Source: Acidobacteriaceae bacterium
Lineage (GTDB): Bacteria; Acidobacteriota; Terriglobia; Terriglobales; Acidobacteriaceae
Assembly: GCA_003162495.1 (NCBI GenBank)
Contig: PMOF01000063.1
Span: 1 to 11,314 of the forward strand
Length of the DNA: 11,314 bases
Direction of reading: 5' to 3'
Shown one piece after another: positions 1-8,952 of this stretch. Position 1 is the stretch's first letter; each line of letters begins with the position of its first letter. Position numbers and translations under genes: made by a program. The notes under the pieces are model-generated. The model was not told the DNA's origin. It worked only from the letters and a program-made list of their open reading frames with translations, and ran no database searches.

Positions 1-474
1 AAGGGCGGAGGATGCGCGGGGCTGGCCCTCGACGCAAAGAACAATATTCTCTTTGCCGCCTGCCGCGATAACAAGAACATGATCATCCTGTCGGCGACGG
101 ATGGCCACATTCTTACCGATCTGCCCATCGGCAACGGATCGGACGGCGCAACCTTTAACCCGGCGACCATGGAGGTTTTCAGTTCGCAAGGCGATGGCAC
201 GCTGACTGTGGTGCATGAGGACTCACCCACCAGCTTTTCTGTGGAGCAGACGGTGCCTACGCCGGCGCGCGCCAAAGTGCTGACGCTGGACACGAAGACC
301 AACCAGATCCTCACTATCACGGCCGAGTTCGGGCCGGTGCCGGCCGCGCCGCCGCAAGCTACTGCTCCTGCTCCAGCGCCCGGTGTTCCCCCGCCCGGTG
401 TTCCTGCCTTTATGCGTGGACCGCGCCCGCCCATGATCCCCGGCTCCTTTCAGATCCTGGTGATCGGCAAGTAA
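1..474 (+). CDS. YVTN/YncE-type beta-propeller protein, C-terminal part (5' truncated)
   Basis: The frame is open from the first base, so the gene starts upstream of the window; about 157 C-terminal codons are present, ending in TAA. The visible part shows repeated propeller-blade phrases: ALDAKNNILFAACRD, then DLPIGNGSDGATFNPATMEVF, then KVLTLDTKTNQILTITAEF. This alternation of 'value in time' and 'database-like key' blades is typical of YVTN/NHL-type beta-propeller proteins, which are often secreted and of unknown ligand. Before the last strand (SFQILVIGK) there is a low-complexity loop rich in Pro and Ala, partly built from a repeated PGVPP unit. The N-terminus is missing, so a signal peptide cannot be judged. 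It is convergent with the ABC exporter, with 56 nt between the two stop codons. The fold assignment is fairly secure; the biological role is unknown. Confidence 0.75.
   Translation, partial: KGGGCAGLALDAKNNILFAACRDNKNMIILSATDGHILTDLPIGNGSDGATFNPATMEVFSSQGDGTLTVVHEDSPTSFSVEQTVPTPARAKVLTLDTKTNQILTITAEFGPVPAAPPQATAPAPAPGVPPPGVPAFMRGPRPPMIPGSFQILVIGK
377..404 (+). repeat. Short in-frame tandem repeat encoding PGVPP
   Basis: The 13-mer CGCCCGGTGTTCC occurs twice, at 377-389 and 392-404, with a 15-nt period, so the repeat keeps the reading frame and duplicates the residues PGVPP in the proline-rich loop of the propeller protein. It looks like slippage-type expansion of a low-complexity loop. Confidence 0.7.
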
Positions 475-530
475 ACCGCGCGAGCAGGTCGACAGATCCG
501 AGACTTCGCGTGGCAACGGCATGCTGAATG

Positions 531-2468
531 CTACAGGCGGTGACTCGCGGCGGATAACTGGCCACCGACCACGGTTCCTTCCTGATCTTTATATTGCAAC
601 TGGTAAAGCTTCCAGTAGAGCCCGCGCTGCACCAGCAATTGCTGGTGCGAGCCCATCTCGCGCAGTTGCCCTTTGTGCATCACCAGAATGGTATCGGCGC
701 GCTGGACGGTGGAGAGGCGGTGGGCAATGAGCACGCTGGTGCGCCCCTCGACCATCCGCTCCAGCGCTCCGCGGATGCGCAACTCGGTATCCGTATCCAC
801 GCTCGAGGTGGCCTCATCCAGAATTAAAATGTGCGGATTGTAGGCCAGCGCGCGTGCAAAATTGATGAGCTGTTTCTGCCCTGTGGAGAGCGAATTGCCG
901 CGCTCCCTCACCGGTTCGCCGAATCCCGCGGGAAGACTTTCGATGAAATCGAGCACATTTACATCGCGCGCCGCCTGGCGCAGGCCGTCGTCCGTGACAT
1001 CTTCGTTGCCGAGGCGAATGTTTTCCGCCACCGTGCTGGTGAAGAGGAACGGGTCCTGCAGGACCACCGCGAAATGCTGGCGCAGCGCGGTCAAATCCTG
1101 ATCGCGCAGGTCCACGCCATCCAGCAGTATCTGGCCTGCGGTCACGTCGTAAAACCGCATCATCAGGCTGGTAAGCGTGGTTTTGCCGGCTCCGGTGTGG
1201 CCCACGATGGCCACCGTCTGGCCAGGCTCAACTGTGAAAGAAACATCCTTGAGAATCCACTCGATGCCGGGAATGCTGGCCAGCGAAGTAGCCGCGGTCA
1301 CTGCCGATTTTTGTTCGTCTGTGAGCGACTGATAGGTAAACCAGACGTGGCGAAATTCGATGCGGTTTGAACCGTCGCCGGTTTTCGGATGGGCCGGGCT
1401 CACGATCTCCGGCGGGGTGTCGAGCAGTTTGAAGATGCGTTCGCAGGCGGCCATCGCTGCTTGCAAGATGTTGTATTTGTCGCTCAAGTCCTGGATAGGA
1501 CGCCAGAAGCGCTGCGAGTACTGAATGAACATGGCCAGCACGCCGATGGTGACGGTTCCACGCAGCACGCCGAATCCGCCGCGCCAGATGACCGTGGCGA
1601 TGGCAATGGAGGAAAGAATCTCGACCGCGGGGTAGTAGAGCGCGTAGGCGAAGATGGTGTCTTTAAAGGCGATCATGTGCAGGCGATTGACGGACTCGAA
1701 ATCGTTATAGGCGCGCTGCTCGCGATTGAAGAGCTGAACCACGCTCATGCCGGAGATATGTTCCTGGGTAAAGCTGTTAATGCGGGCAATGGCGGCGCGG
1801 ACGCGGCGGTAGCTTTCGCGTACGTGGTCGCGGAAGAGGCGGGTGACAATGAGGATCAACGGCAGGACGGCAAAAGCCAGCAGGGCCAGCCACCAGTTGA
1901 TGGCAAGCATGACGCCGGCCATGATGGTGAGATTGAAAAAATCGTCGACGATGGCCAGCACGCCGGCGGTAAACATTTCGTTGATGGCGTCCACGTCGGA
2001 AGTGATGCGGGTAACGAGGCGGCCCACGGCATGCTGATCAAAGAAACCGATGTGCATGCGCTGCATGTGGCGGAAGATGTCGCGGCGCAGATCGAACATG
2101 ATCTTCTGGCCGGTCCACTGCATGAGGTAGGTCTGGATGAACTCGAAGAGATAGGCGCAGAGCAGGGCGCCGAGATAGATGGCGGCCAGGCGCGTGATGC
2201 CCTGCCAGGGATCGGCGGGCAGGCGGCGGGTGAACCAGTTGGTGGCCGGGCCGGGCGTGCCGGTGAGGTAGCGGTCGATAGCGACTTTGACCAGGTAGGG
2301 GCCCGTCACGTCGCTGATGGCTTTGAGGCTGACGGCGAGCGAAGAGACGATGGCCTGCATCCAATAGGGGCGCAGGTAGTGGGCGAGCCTGCGCATCAGC
2401 CGGGAGTCATAGACTTTGCCGACCGGGTCTTCGTCCTTGTGGTCTTTTTTAGGAGTCTCTTCCGCCAT
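531..2468 (-). CDS. ABC exporter half-transporter (fused permease and ATPase)
   Basis: This is a 645-residue multidrug/lipid-type ABC half-transporter: a type I exporter membrane domain (about residues 25-345, several hydrophobic helices) followed by an ATPase domain. All nucleotide-binding motifs are visible: Walker A GHTGAGKTT (423-431), Q-loop in LQDPFLF (Gln 471), signature LSTGQ (527-531, Thr for the usual second Gly), Walker B ILILDE (547-552) and the switch His 583 in IAHRLSTV. It should act as a dimer in the inner membrane. An insert of about 20 residues (383-402) sits early in the ATPase domain, after the A-loop strand WFTYQ. Start choice: the ATG at 2468 has AGAAGG about 13 nt upstream; in-frame alternatives are the ATG at 2495 and a TTG at 2519, neither with a better Shine-Dalgarno. 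The substrate cannot be read from sequence. No partner half-transporter lies beside it, so it may be homodimeric. Confidence 0.95.
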   Translation of the reverse strand: MAEETPKKDHKDEDPVGKVYDSRLMRRLAHYLRPYWMQAIVSSLAVSLKAISDVTGPYLVKVAIDRYLTGTPGPATNWFTRRLPADPWQGITRLAAIYLGALLCAYLFEFIQTYLMQWTGQKIMFDLRRDIFRHMQRMHIGFFDQHAVGRLVTRITSDVDAINEMFTAGVLAIVDDFFNLTIMAGVMLAINWWLALLAFAVLPLILIVTRLFRDHVRESYRRVRAAIARINSFTQEHISGMSVVQLFNREQRAYNDFESVNRLHMIAFKDTIFAYALYYPAVEILSSIAIATVIWRGGFGVLRGTVTIGVLAMFIQYSQRFWRPIQDLSDKYNILQAAMAACERIFKLLDTPPEIVSPAHPKTGDGSNRIEFRHVWFTYQSLTDEQKSAVTAATSLASIPGIEWILKDVSFTVEPGQTVAIVGHTGAGKTTLTSLMMRFYDVTAGQILLDGVDLRDQDLTALRQHFAVVLQDPFLFTSTVAENIRLGNEDVTDDGLRQAARDVNVLDFIESLPAGFGEPVRERGNSLSTGQKQLINFARALAYNPHILILDEATSSVDTDTELRIRGALERMVEGRTSVLIAHRLSTVQRADTILVMHKGQLREMGSHQQLLVQRGLYWKLYQLQYKDQEGTVVGGQLSAASHRL

Positions 2469-2582
2469 GTTTTGGCTGCGGCCTTCTGCTTTCATTGTAA
2501 GGGCAACCGTCGGCGCCAATTGTCAGGGTCTTATTGCTTCGGGGACGGACATCCACTGGACCCGCTTCAATTTCGGGGCTGG

Positions 2583-2588
2583 TATACT
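2583..2588 (+). promoter_or_regulatory. Candidate -10 box (TATACT) for the small membrane protein gene
   Basis: TATACT matches the sigma-70 -10 consensus at five of six positions and lies 22 nt before the ATG at 2611, within the region shared with the divergent ABC exporter. I see no convincing -35 hexamer at 16-18 nt spacing (that stretch is GC-rich), so this rests on the -10 alone. Confidence 0.3.
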
Positions 2589-2610
2589 GGAGAACAAGAG
2601 ACGGGCAACG

Positions 2611-2871
2611 ATGGTTCAGAATCGGCAGCGGCGGGGATGGTTACTGATTGCGGCAATCGCAATCGGCGTTGCCGTGATGTTGCTGCTGGCCCTGAACGCC
2701 AGCTCAGGGCACGCTGGATCCTGGGCTGCGATTCTGCCGCTTCTCCTGGTTGGGGTTATATCTCCTCTCAGCCTGCTGCCGCCAATGGCCTTTGTTTATC
2801 TTGGCCGTACGCCCGACGCACCGGCTCTGCCGACACGCTTCCAGCGGCCACCACCCTCAAGACTCGCTTAA
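2611..2871 (+). CDS. Small predicted membrane protein (86 aa), not recognised
   Basis: I do not recognise this protein. From ATG 2611 it is 86 residues: a short basic N-terminus (MVQNRQRRG), a first hydrophobic segment (WLLIAAIAIGVAVMLLLAL, about 10-28), a short polar turn (NASSGHAGS), a second hydrophobic segment (about 36-60, rich in Leu, Pro and Val), and a Pro/Arg-rich tail. By the positive-inside rule both ends would be cytoplasmic. The open frame extends upstream to an ATG at 2416, but that part lies antisense to the exporter gene, so the 2611 start is preferred; a weak GAG is found 10 nt upstream of it. A TATACT box precedes the gene. The hydrophobic pattern and a plausible promoter favour a real gene, but without homology evidence it stays hypothetical. 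Confidence 0.5.
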   Translation: MVQNRQRRGWLLIAAIAIGVAVMLLLALNASSGHAGSWAAILPLLLVGVISPLSLLPPMAFVYLGRTPDAPALPTRFQRPPPSRLA

Positions 2872-2968
2872 CTCCTCGAAATGGTCCGGTATTCAGTGCA
2901 GCTTCGGCTGCGCCGTGTCCGCGACTCTGTCCTTTGAGAATTGTTGACTGCGATTGGCGAGTGAGCTT

Positions 2969-3319
2969 ATGCACGTGGATACCCTTTCTGTTTTGAGTCT
3001 GCTTGTTGCCGCTCCATTTTTGGCGATTGTTGCGATTCTGGCATTCCACCGGTTGCGGCAGGTGCGATGGGTGCGCACAACGCGCGCGGGAAGAAGACTC
3101 TTTGGGATACAACCGTCCGCTGTCGGGCTAGGGATGGCATTTCTGTTTTTGCAGACTTTCTGGCAGCCCAGTTTGTGCCATGCAATCGAAGCTCGGGAGC
3201 AGTCAGATGTGGAAGAGGACGATGAAGGGGAGCCGGAATCGCCGGAGAAACATTTGAACCGGCAATTGAAACGGATTCGCCGAGGTGAGGTAGTGGAGAG
3301 GCTGGAGTTGCGGCTTTAG
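2969..3319 (+). CDS. Small predicted membrane protein directly upstream of secA, not recognised
   Basis: I do not recognise this family. From ATG 2969 it is 116 residues; an in-frame TTG at 2954 would add five. Visible parts: a hydrophobic N-terminal segment (about 5-27, [19 protein letters not shown]), a strongly basic loop ([16 protein letters not shown]), a second hydrophobic segment (about 50-67, around [13 protein letters not shown]), a very acidic stretch (about 75-90, [15 protein letters not shown]) and a basic C-terminus ([18 protein letters not shown]). Positive-inside logic puts the basic loop in the cytoplasm and the acidic stretch outside. It ends 106 nt before the proposed secA start, on the same strand, so the two may be cotranscribed. 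That position recalls regulatory nascent chains such as SecM, but no known arrest motif is seen. The ribosome binding site is weak (GAGTGAG just upstream). Confidence 0.55.
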   Translation: MHVDTLSVLSLLVAAPFLAIVAILAFHRLRQVRWVRTTRAGRRLFGIQPSAVGLGMAFLFLQTFWQPSLCHAIEAREQSDVEEDDEGEPESPEKHLNRQLKRIRRGEVVERLELRL

Positions 3320-3349
3320 GCCGTCATGGTGCCCCAGTTGCATTCGGTT

Positions 3350-3390
3350 GGTTGTTGCGCGAACGGGGCTTTGCGGCGCGGTTCGTAACC
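3350..3390 (+). promoter_or_regulatory. Possible bulged hairpin in the secA leader
   Basis: GGTT (3350-3353) can pair with AACC (3387-3390), and GCGAAC (3359-3364) with GTTCGT (3381-3386, one G-U pair), leaving a five-base bulge and a 16-base loop. It lies between the upstream small gene and the secA ribosome binding site and does not include that site. The pairing is seen by eye only, with no energy calculation. Confidence 0.2.
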
Positions 3391-3412
3391 TTCGCCATTT
3401 AGACTGGAATAC

Positions 3413-3416
3413 GGAG
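3413..3416 (+). promoter_or_regulatory. Shine-Dalgarno that decides the secA TTG start
   Basis: GGAG lies nine bases before TTG 3426, an ideal spacing. The in-frame ATG at 3477 lacks a comparable site and would remove the conserved SecA N-terminal residues [15 protein letters not shown], so the TTG is favoured. Confidence 0.65.
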
Positions 3417-3425
3417 AATAGCGTC

Positions 3426-6449
<3,024 letters not shown>

Positions 6450-6519
6450 CGAAGCGACGGGCCCGCAGATCCTCGTTGAAGGGGGTCAGCACCAGCGGAT
6501 ATGGATTTGTACTGAGATA

Positions 6520-7959
6520 TTAGCGGGCTCTGCCGAAAAGGCTGAAGCCTTTTTTCTTTTCTTCGACTTCGGGAGACAAGCCGCAGGCTTTGCGGGCCAT
6601 CTGGCGGATGACGATGGCGATAGCGGTGTCGTCCATGACCAGGGGCGTCGCGGTATTGAGGGTGCGGCGTGCGGTGGCAAAATCGTCAGGAACCTTCCAT
6701 TGGGCCTGCCTGGTGAGCGCCTTGGTCACATGCGCCTCATCAAAGAGCAGAGCGCTTTTCGTGTAACGGTTGAGGACGACCTGGAGCCTTTCATCATAGC
6801 TGGGGAAGAATCGAGCGATCATGCGATTTGCGTTTCGCAGTTCGGAAACACCGACCTGGGTAATCAGGTAGAAGGTGGCAGAGAGGTCAAAGATAGCTGA
6901 ATCTTTGAAGTCAATCCTCGATCCGATATCGACCACTACATATTCGAACGCCTGGCGGGCGACGGCGAGGAGTTTATTGATGGCTTCCTTGCTGGGCTGG
7001 TCGCCTGGTATGTCGCCTGGAGCCGTGAGCACCGACAATCCGGTGCTGTGTGAGGCGAGCAACGAGGAGAGAAAATTAACGTCGAGACGTCCGAAATCAC
7101 TGAAGGCGTTGGCGGTGGAGTACTCGGATGTAATCCCAAGGTTAATGGCGGCATCTCCCAGGGGTACGCCGAGATCGATCAACAGAGTTTTCCGGCCCGA
7201 CTCCTGGGCCAGCGCCACGGCGAAATTGGAGGCCAGCGTGGTGACGCCACAGCCGCCTTTGGTGCCGAGAAACACGAATAACCTGCCTGTGGCCGCCTTT
7301 TTGACGGAAACATCCATCGGACGGCGGACGATGACCCGAGCCAAAGCGTCGGCCATGTCAGAGGAGGCGAGGGGCAAAGCCAGAAACTCGCGGGCGCCCA
7401 CGCGCATGCAGCGAACTACCATATTCCGATCGGCCTTTGACGAGTAGACCATGGCAGTTGAGTAGCCATCATCGGAGATGGTTCTGACGACTTCGAGGGC
7501 ATATTCCGGGTCGCTTTCCAGGTCAACAAGGACGACATCATAATGCTGGCCCAGCATGGTAACGGGATCATCGAGCTTGGCAGGGTAGGCGGTAAACTCC
7601 CTTATCGTATGTTGCCTTATGTTGGGATTTGCGTTGACTCCGGTGAGGAGAGTCCGCTCGAAATGGGCCCCCGGGGGGGTATCACCTGGAGTAGCTGACT
7701 CATTGCTCGAATCCAGTTGATCGTGGTCCTTGAATCCGTTGACGCCATGGATCGAAGGCTGCTCAAAGGAGAACCCGGCAGGGTCGTGTGCCTCAGAGGG
7801 CGGATCCAAGGTTCCGGTCAAAGCGGCGACGATCGCTTTGCGGCGGCCCTGGTCCGGGCCGATCAGCGCGATGGACAAAATCTTGGCATCATCGGCGCCC
7901 GTCGAATTGGGAATTTCAGCCATTGCGCGGAGACAACCCCCGTTGCCCGGAACAGTCAT
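6520..7959 (-). CDS. CpaE/TadZ-like protein: atypical receiver domain plus ParA/MinD-type ATPase
   Basis: A 479-residue protein with the domain order of CpaE/TadZ, which place and organise Tad-type pilus machinery. The N-terminal receiver-like part starts at ILSIALIGPD (about 27-36), continues after a long insert at YDVVLVDLES (Asp 146 in the phospho-acceptor region) and ends at GAREFLALP. The MinD/ParA domain begins at GRLFVFLGTKGGCGVTT (226-241): the signature Lys of the deviant Walker A is kept but the second Lys is Val, as often seen in CpaE/TadZ, so ATP hydrolysis may be weak. LLIDLGVPLGDAAINLG and the Walker B strand YVVVDIG (about 340-346) follow. The C-terminus is basic (EKKKGFSLFGRAR). 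Start: ATG 7959 is preceded by AGGAT at six-base spacing; the ATG at 7923 and the longer start at 8031 lack such a site. No other tad/cpa pilus gene lies in the window, so it may be an orphan or serve a distant locus. Confidence 0.88.
   Translation of the reverse strand: MTVPGNGGCLRAMAEIPNSTGADDAKILSIALIGPDQGRRKAIVAALTGTLDPPSEAHDPAGFSFEQPSIHGVNGFKDHDQLDSSNESATPGDTPPGAHFERTLLTGVNANPNIRQHTIREFTAYPAKLDDPVTMLGQHYDVVLVDLESDPEYALEVVRTISDDGYSTAMVYSSKADRNMVVRCMRVGAREFLALPLASSDMADALARVIVRRPMDVSVKKAATGRLFVFLGTKGGCGVTTLASNFAVALAQESGRKTLLIDLGVPLGDAAINLGITSEYSTANAFSDFGRLDVNFLSSLLASHSTGLSVLTAPGDIPGDQPSKEAINKLLAVARQAFEYVVVDIGSRIDFKDSAIFDLSATFYLITQVGVSELRNANRMIARFFPSYDERLQVVLNRYTKSALLFDEAHVTKALTRQAQWKVPDDFATARRTLNTATPLVMDDTAIAIVIRQMARKACGLSPEVEEKKKGFSLFGRAR
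6536..6560 (+). terminator. Rho-independent terminator for secA inside the convergent coding end
   Basis: AAAAGGC (6536-6542), loop TGAA, then GCCTTTT (6547-6553) form a perfect seven-pair stem that closes into TTCTTTT. Read on the + strand this is a hairpin plus U-tract, 87 nt after the secA stop. On the - strand the same bases encode KKKGFSLF near the end of the cpaE-like protein; no T-tract follows the hairpin in that direction, so it should stop secA transcripts and not those of the cpaE-like gene. Confidence 0.65.
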
Positions 7960-7965
7960 TAGTTT

Positions 7966-7970
7966 ATCCT
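7966..7970 (-). promoter_or_regulatory. Shine-Dalgarno that decides the cpaE-like start
   Basis: On the - strand AGGAT is followed by six bases and then the ATG at 7959. It is the best ribosome binding site among the in-frame starts of this gene and favours the 479-residue form. Confidence 0.6.
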
Positions 7971-7975
7971 GAGTC

Positions 7976-8001
7976 CGCGAAATCGCGAGGGCATTTCTCG
8001 C
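7976..8001 (-). promoter_or_regulatory. Two mutually exclusive small hairpins in the cpaE-like leader
   Basis: CGCGA/TCGCG (7976-7980 with 7983-7987) and GCGAG/CTCGC (7985-7989 with 7997-8001) share bases 7985-7987, so only one can form at a time. They lie just upstream of the AGGAT ribosome binding site. The stems are only five pairs each, so chance is a real alternative. Confidence 0.2.
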
Positions 8002-8151
8002 AAGAGCGGTAACGACAATGGTTATCCTCAAGATGCGGACGCGTCAGCGACAGCCGCCATTGGGTTAGCCCTGGCCAACGACAACCGCCGGTTTTGCTGC
8101 ATCGAGGAGCGAATCCGCATCTGGGTGGCGAGGCGGGATTCGGCCGACGGC

Positions 8152-8754
8152 TTAACTGCCAGGACTGGAATCCCGATCAGCCGCGACGGCAGCGAAAGTG
8201 AGGTCTTCAGCGTCCGAGCGGTGCTGCTGGCGCCAAAGATCAAAGAGGCGGCCATAGCTGAGGGTGAGGTACCGGGACGGGTCGATACCGAGACGGGCGG
8301 CGGCGCTGTCGATCCATTGGCCGGGGCCTTCGAGCTCGGCATAGTTGCCAATGGGGGTTTCGTCGATAACGCAGTGTCCGGCCCCGTCAGACCACTCGCT
8401 ACGCCATTTTTCATAGCGGAAGGCTGGGACCAGGCCGAGGGACAGAAAAACCTGGGCGAGGGCCTCGCCGTCGGAGATTTCGGTTTCGGTTTCGATGCGG
8501 TGTTTGTGGGTGTCTTCTCCGGGGCCAGCGTCCGGAAGACGCTTGTGGGTCAGAAGGCAGCGGCCAGCGTAGGAGCGGATGCGGAGGATTTCCGTGCGGG
8601 CGCGCATCCGCCGGTCGGGGGTGTCGTAGAGGACGTTGGACTCGAAGCTGCGGGGGGTTTGCAGAGTAAATCCGGCGGCTGGGAGGCGGAGGGTGAGGCC
8701 GGCGAGGTCGGCTGGATTGTCGAGGCGGAATTTGATTTCGGTTTCGACGGGCAT
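8152..8754 (-). CDS. CYTH-domain protein (class IV adenylate cyclase / thiamine triphosphatase-like)
   Basis: A 200-residue CYTH-domain protein. Members form a beta-tunnel that binds triphosphates and hydrolyse or cyclise them with divalent metal. The defining ExExK motif is present at the N-terminus (VETEIKF; Glu 4, Glu 6, Lys 8). Charged residues expected in the tunnel follow: Arg 57/59 (LRIR), Lys 71 (LTHKR), the Glu-rich strand RIETETEI (about 86-93), Arg/Lys in FRYEKWR (about 112-118), Asp 131-Glu 132 (VIDETP) and Glu 140/142 (YAELEG). The domain seems complete; the last 25 or so residues are a polar tail. Sequence alone does not tell cyclase (CyaB) from thiamine triphosphatase or inorganic triphosphatase, so I give no symbol. 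No clear Shine-Dalgarno precedes ATG 8754. It lies 192 nt upstream of the cpaE-like gene on the same strand, and divergent from sua5. Confidence 0.85.
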   Translation of the reverse strand: MPVETEIKFRLDNPADLAGLTLRLPAAGFTLQTPRSFESNVLYDTPDRRMRARTEILRIRSYAGRCLLTHKRLPDAGPGEDTHKHRIETETEISDGEALAQVFLSLGLVPAFRYEKWRSEWSDGAGHCVIDETPIGNYAELEGPGQWIDSAAARLGIDPSRYLTLSYGRLFDLWRQQHRSDAEDLTFAAVAADRDSSPGS

Positions 8755-8823
8755 AGTCAGAGACTGTGTTCAGCGGCTCGCTCCCGGCTTTAAGCTTTCT
8801 CGCTCGTCCGGCGGGCGCTTCCT

Positions 8824-8916
8824 TAAGTCGGCTAGTTCACGGAGACGCCAGAAGCTACGGAAGTGAGTATACGGCAGGGGACGGAGAGCGAGCGGAGCGG
8901 CGGAGCCTCCGACTTA
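8824..8916. repeat. Inverted repeat in the CYTH-sua5 intergenic region
   Basis: TAAGTCGG (8824-8831) and CCGACTTA (8909-8916) are perfect inverted copies 77 nt apart. The intergenic region between the divergent CYTH and sua5 genes (8755-8952, about 200 nt) also contains CTTCC/GGAAG arms nested inside, GCTCGCTC/GAGCGAGC-type complementary stretches, and a GTATAC palindrome near 8867. No gene is evident here; the short open frame at 8766-8948 is low-complexity. Divergent promoters are expected, but I could not place them with confidence. Confidence 0.4.
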
Positions 8917-8925
8917 TTGGGCTGA

Positions 8926-8943
8926 CTCGCCCGGACAGGCGAG
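8926..8943 (+). promoter_or_regulatory. Hairpin covering the sua5 ribosome binding site
   Basis: CTCGCC (8926-8931), loop CGGACA and GGCGAG (8938-8943) form a perfect GC-rich six-pair stem. Its 3' arm holds the only purine-rich Shine-Dalgarno-like bases (AGGCGAGA) before the GTG at 8953. If it forms in the mRNA it would limit ribosome access to sua5. Confidence 0.4.
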
Positions 8944-8952
8944 AATGAACAA

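Noticed and set aside
475..530. Terminator between the propeller gene and the ABC exporter
   Set aside because: Only a weak five-pair stem (CGCGA/TCGCG) with a 23-nt loop and no T-tract on either strand.
2416..2610. N-terminal extension of the 86-residue membrane protein
   Set aside because: It would overlap the exporter start in antisense, and the TATACT box at 2583 lies inside it; the ATG at 2611 fits the membrane-protein pattern better.
1389..2996. Long + strand open frame (535 codons) opposite the ABC exporter
   Set aside because: It is antisense to a gene with all ABC motifs, is rich in His, Asp, Gly and Glu without any domain, and reads through the real start of the exporter and the small gene; a shadow of GC-rich codon use.
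8125..8793. + strand open frame (222 codons) opposite the CYTH gene
   Set aside because: Gly/Ala/Val-rich with no motif; the - strand has the ExExK motif and the other CYTH charged positions.
8766..8948. Possible 60-residue protein just before sua5
   Set aside because: Non-ATG start, low-complexity Arg/Ser/Leu composition, and the region looks structured and regulatory; no support for translation.
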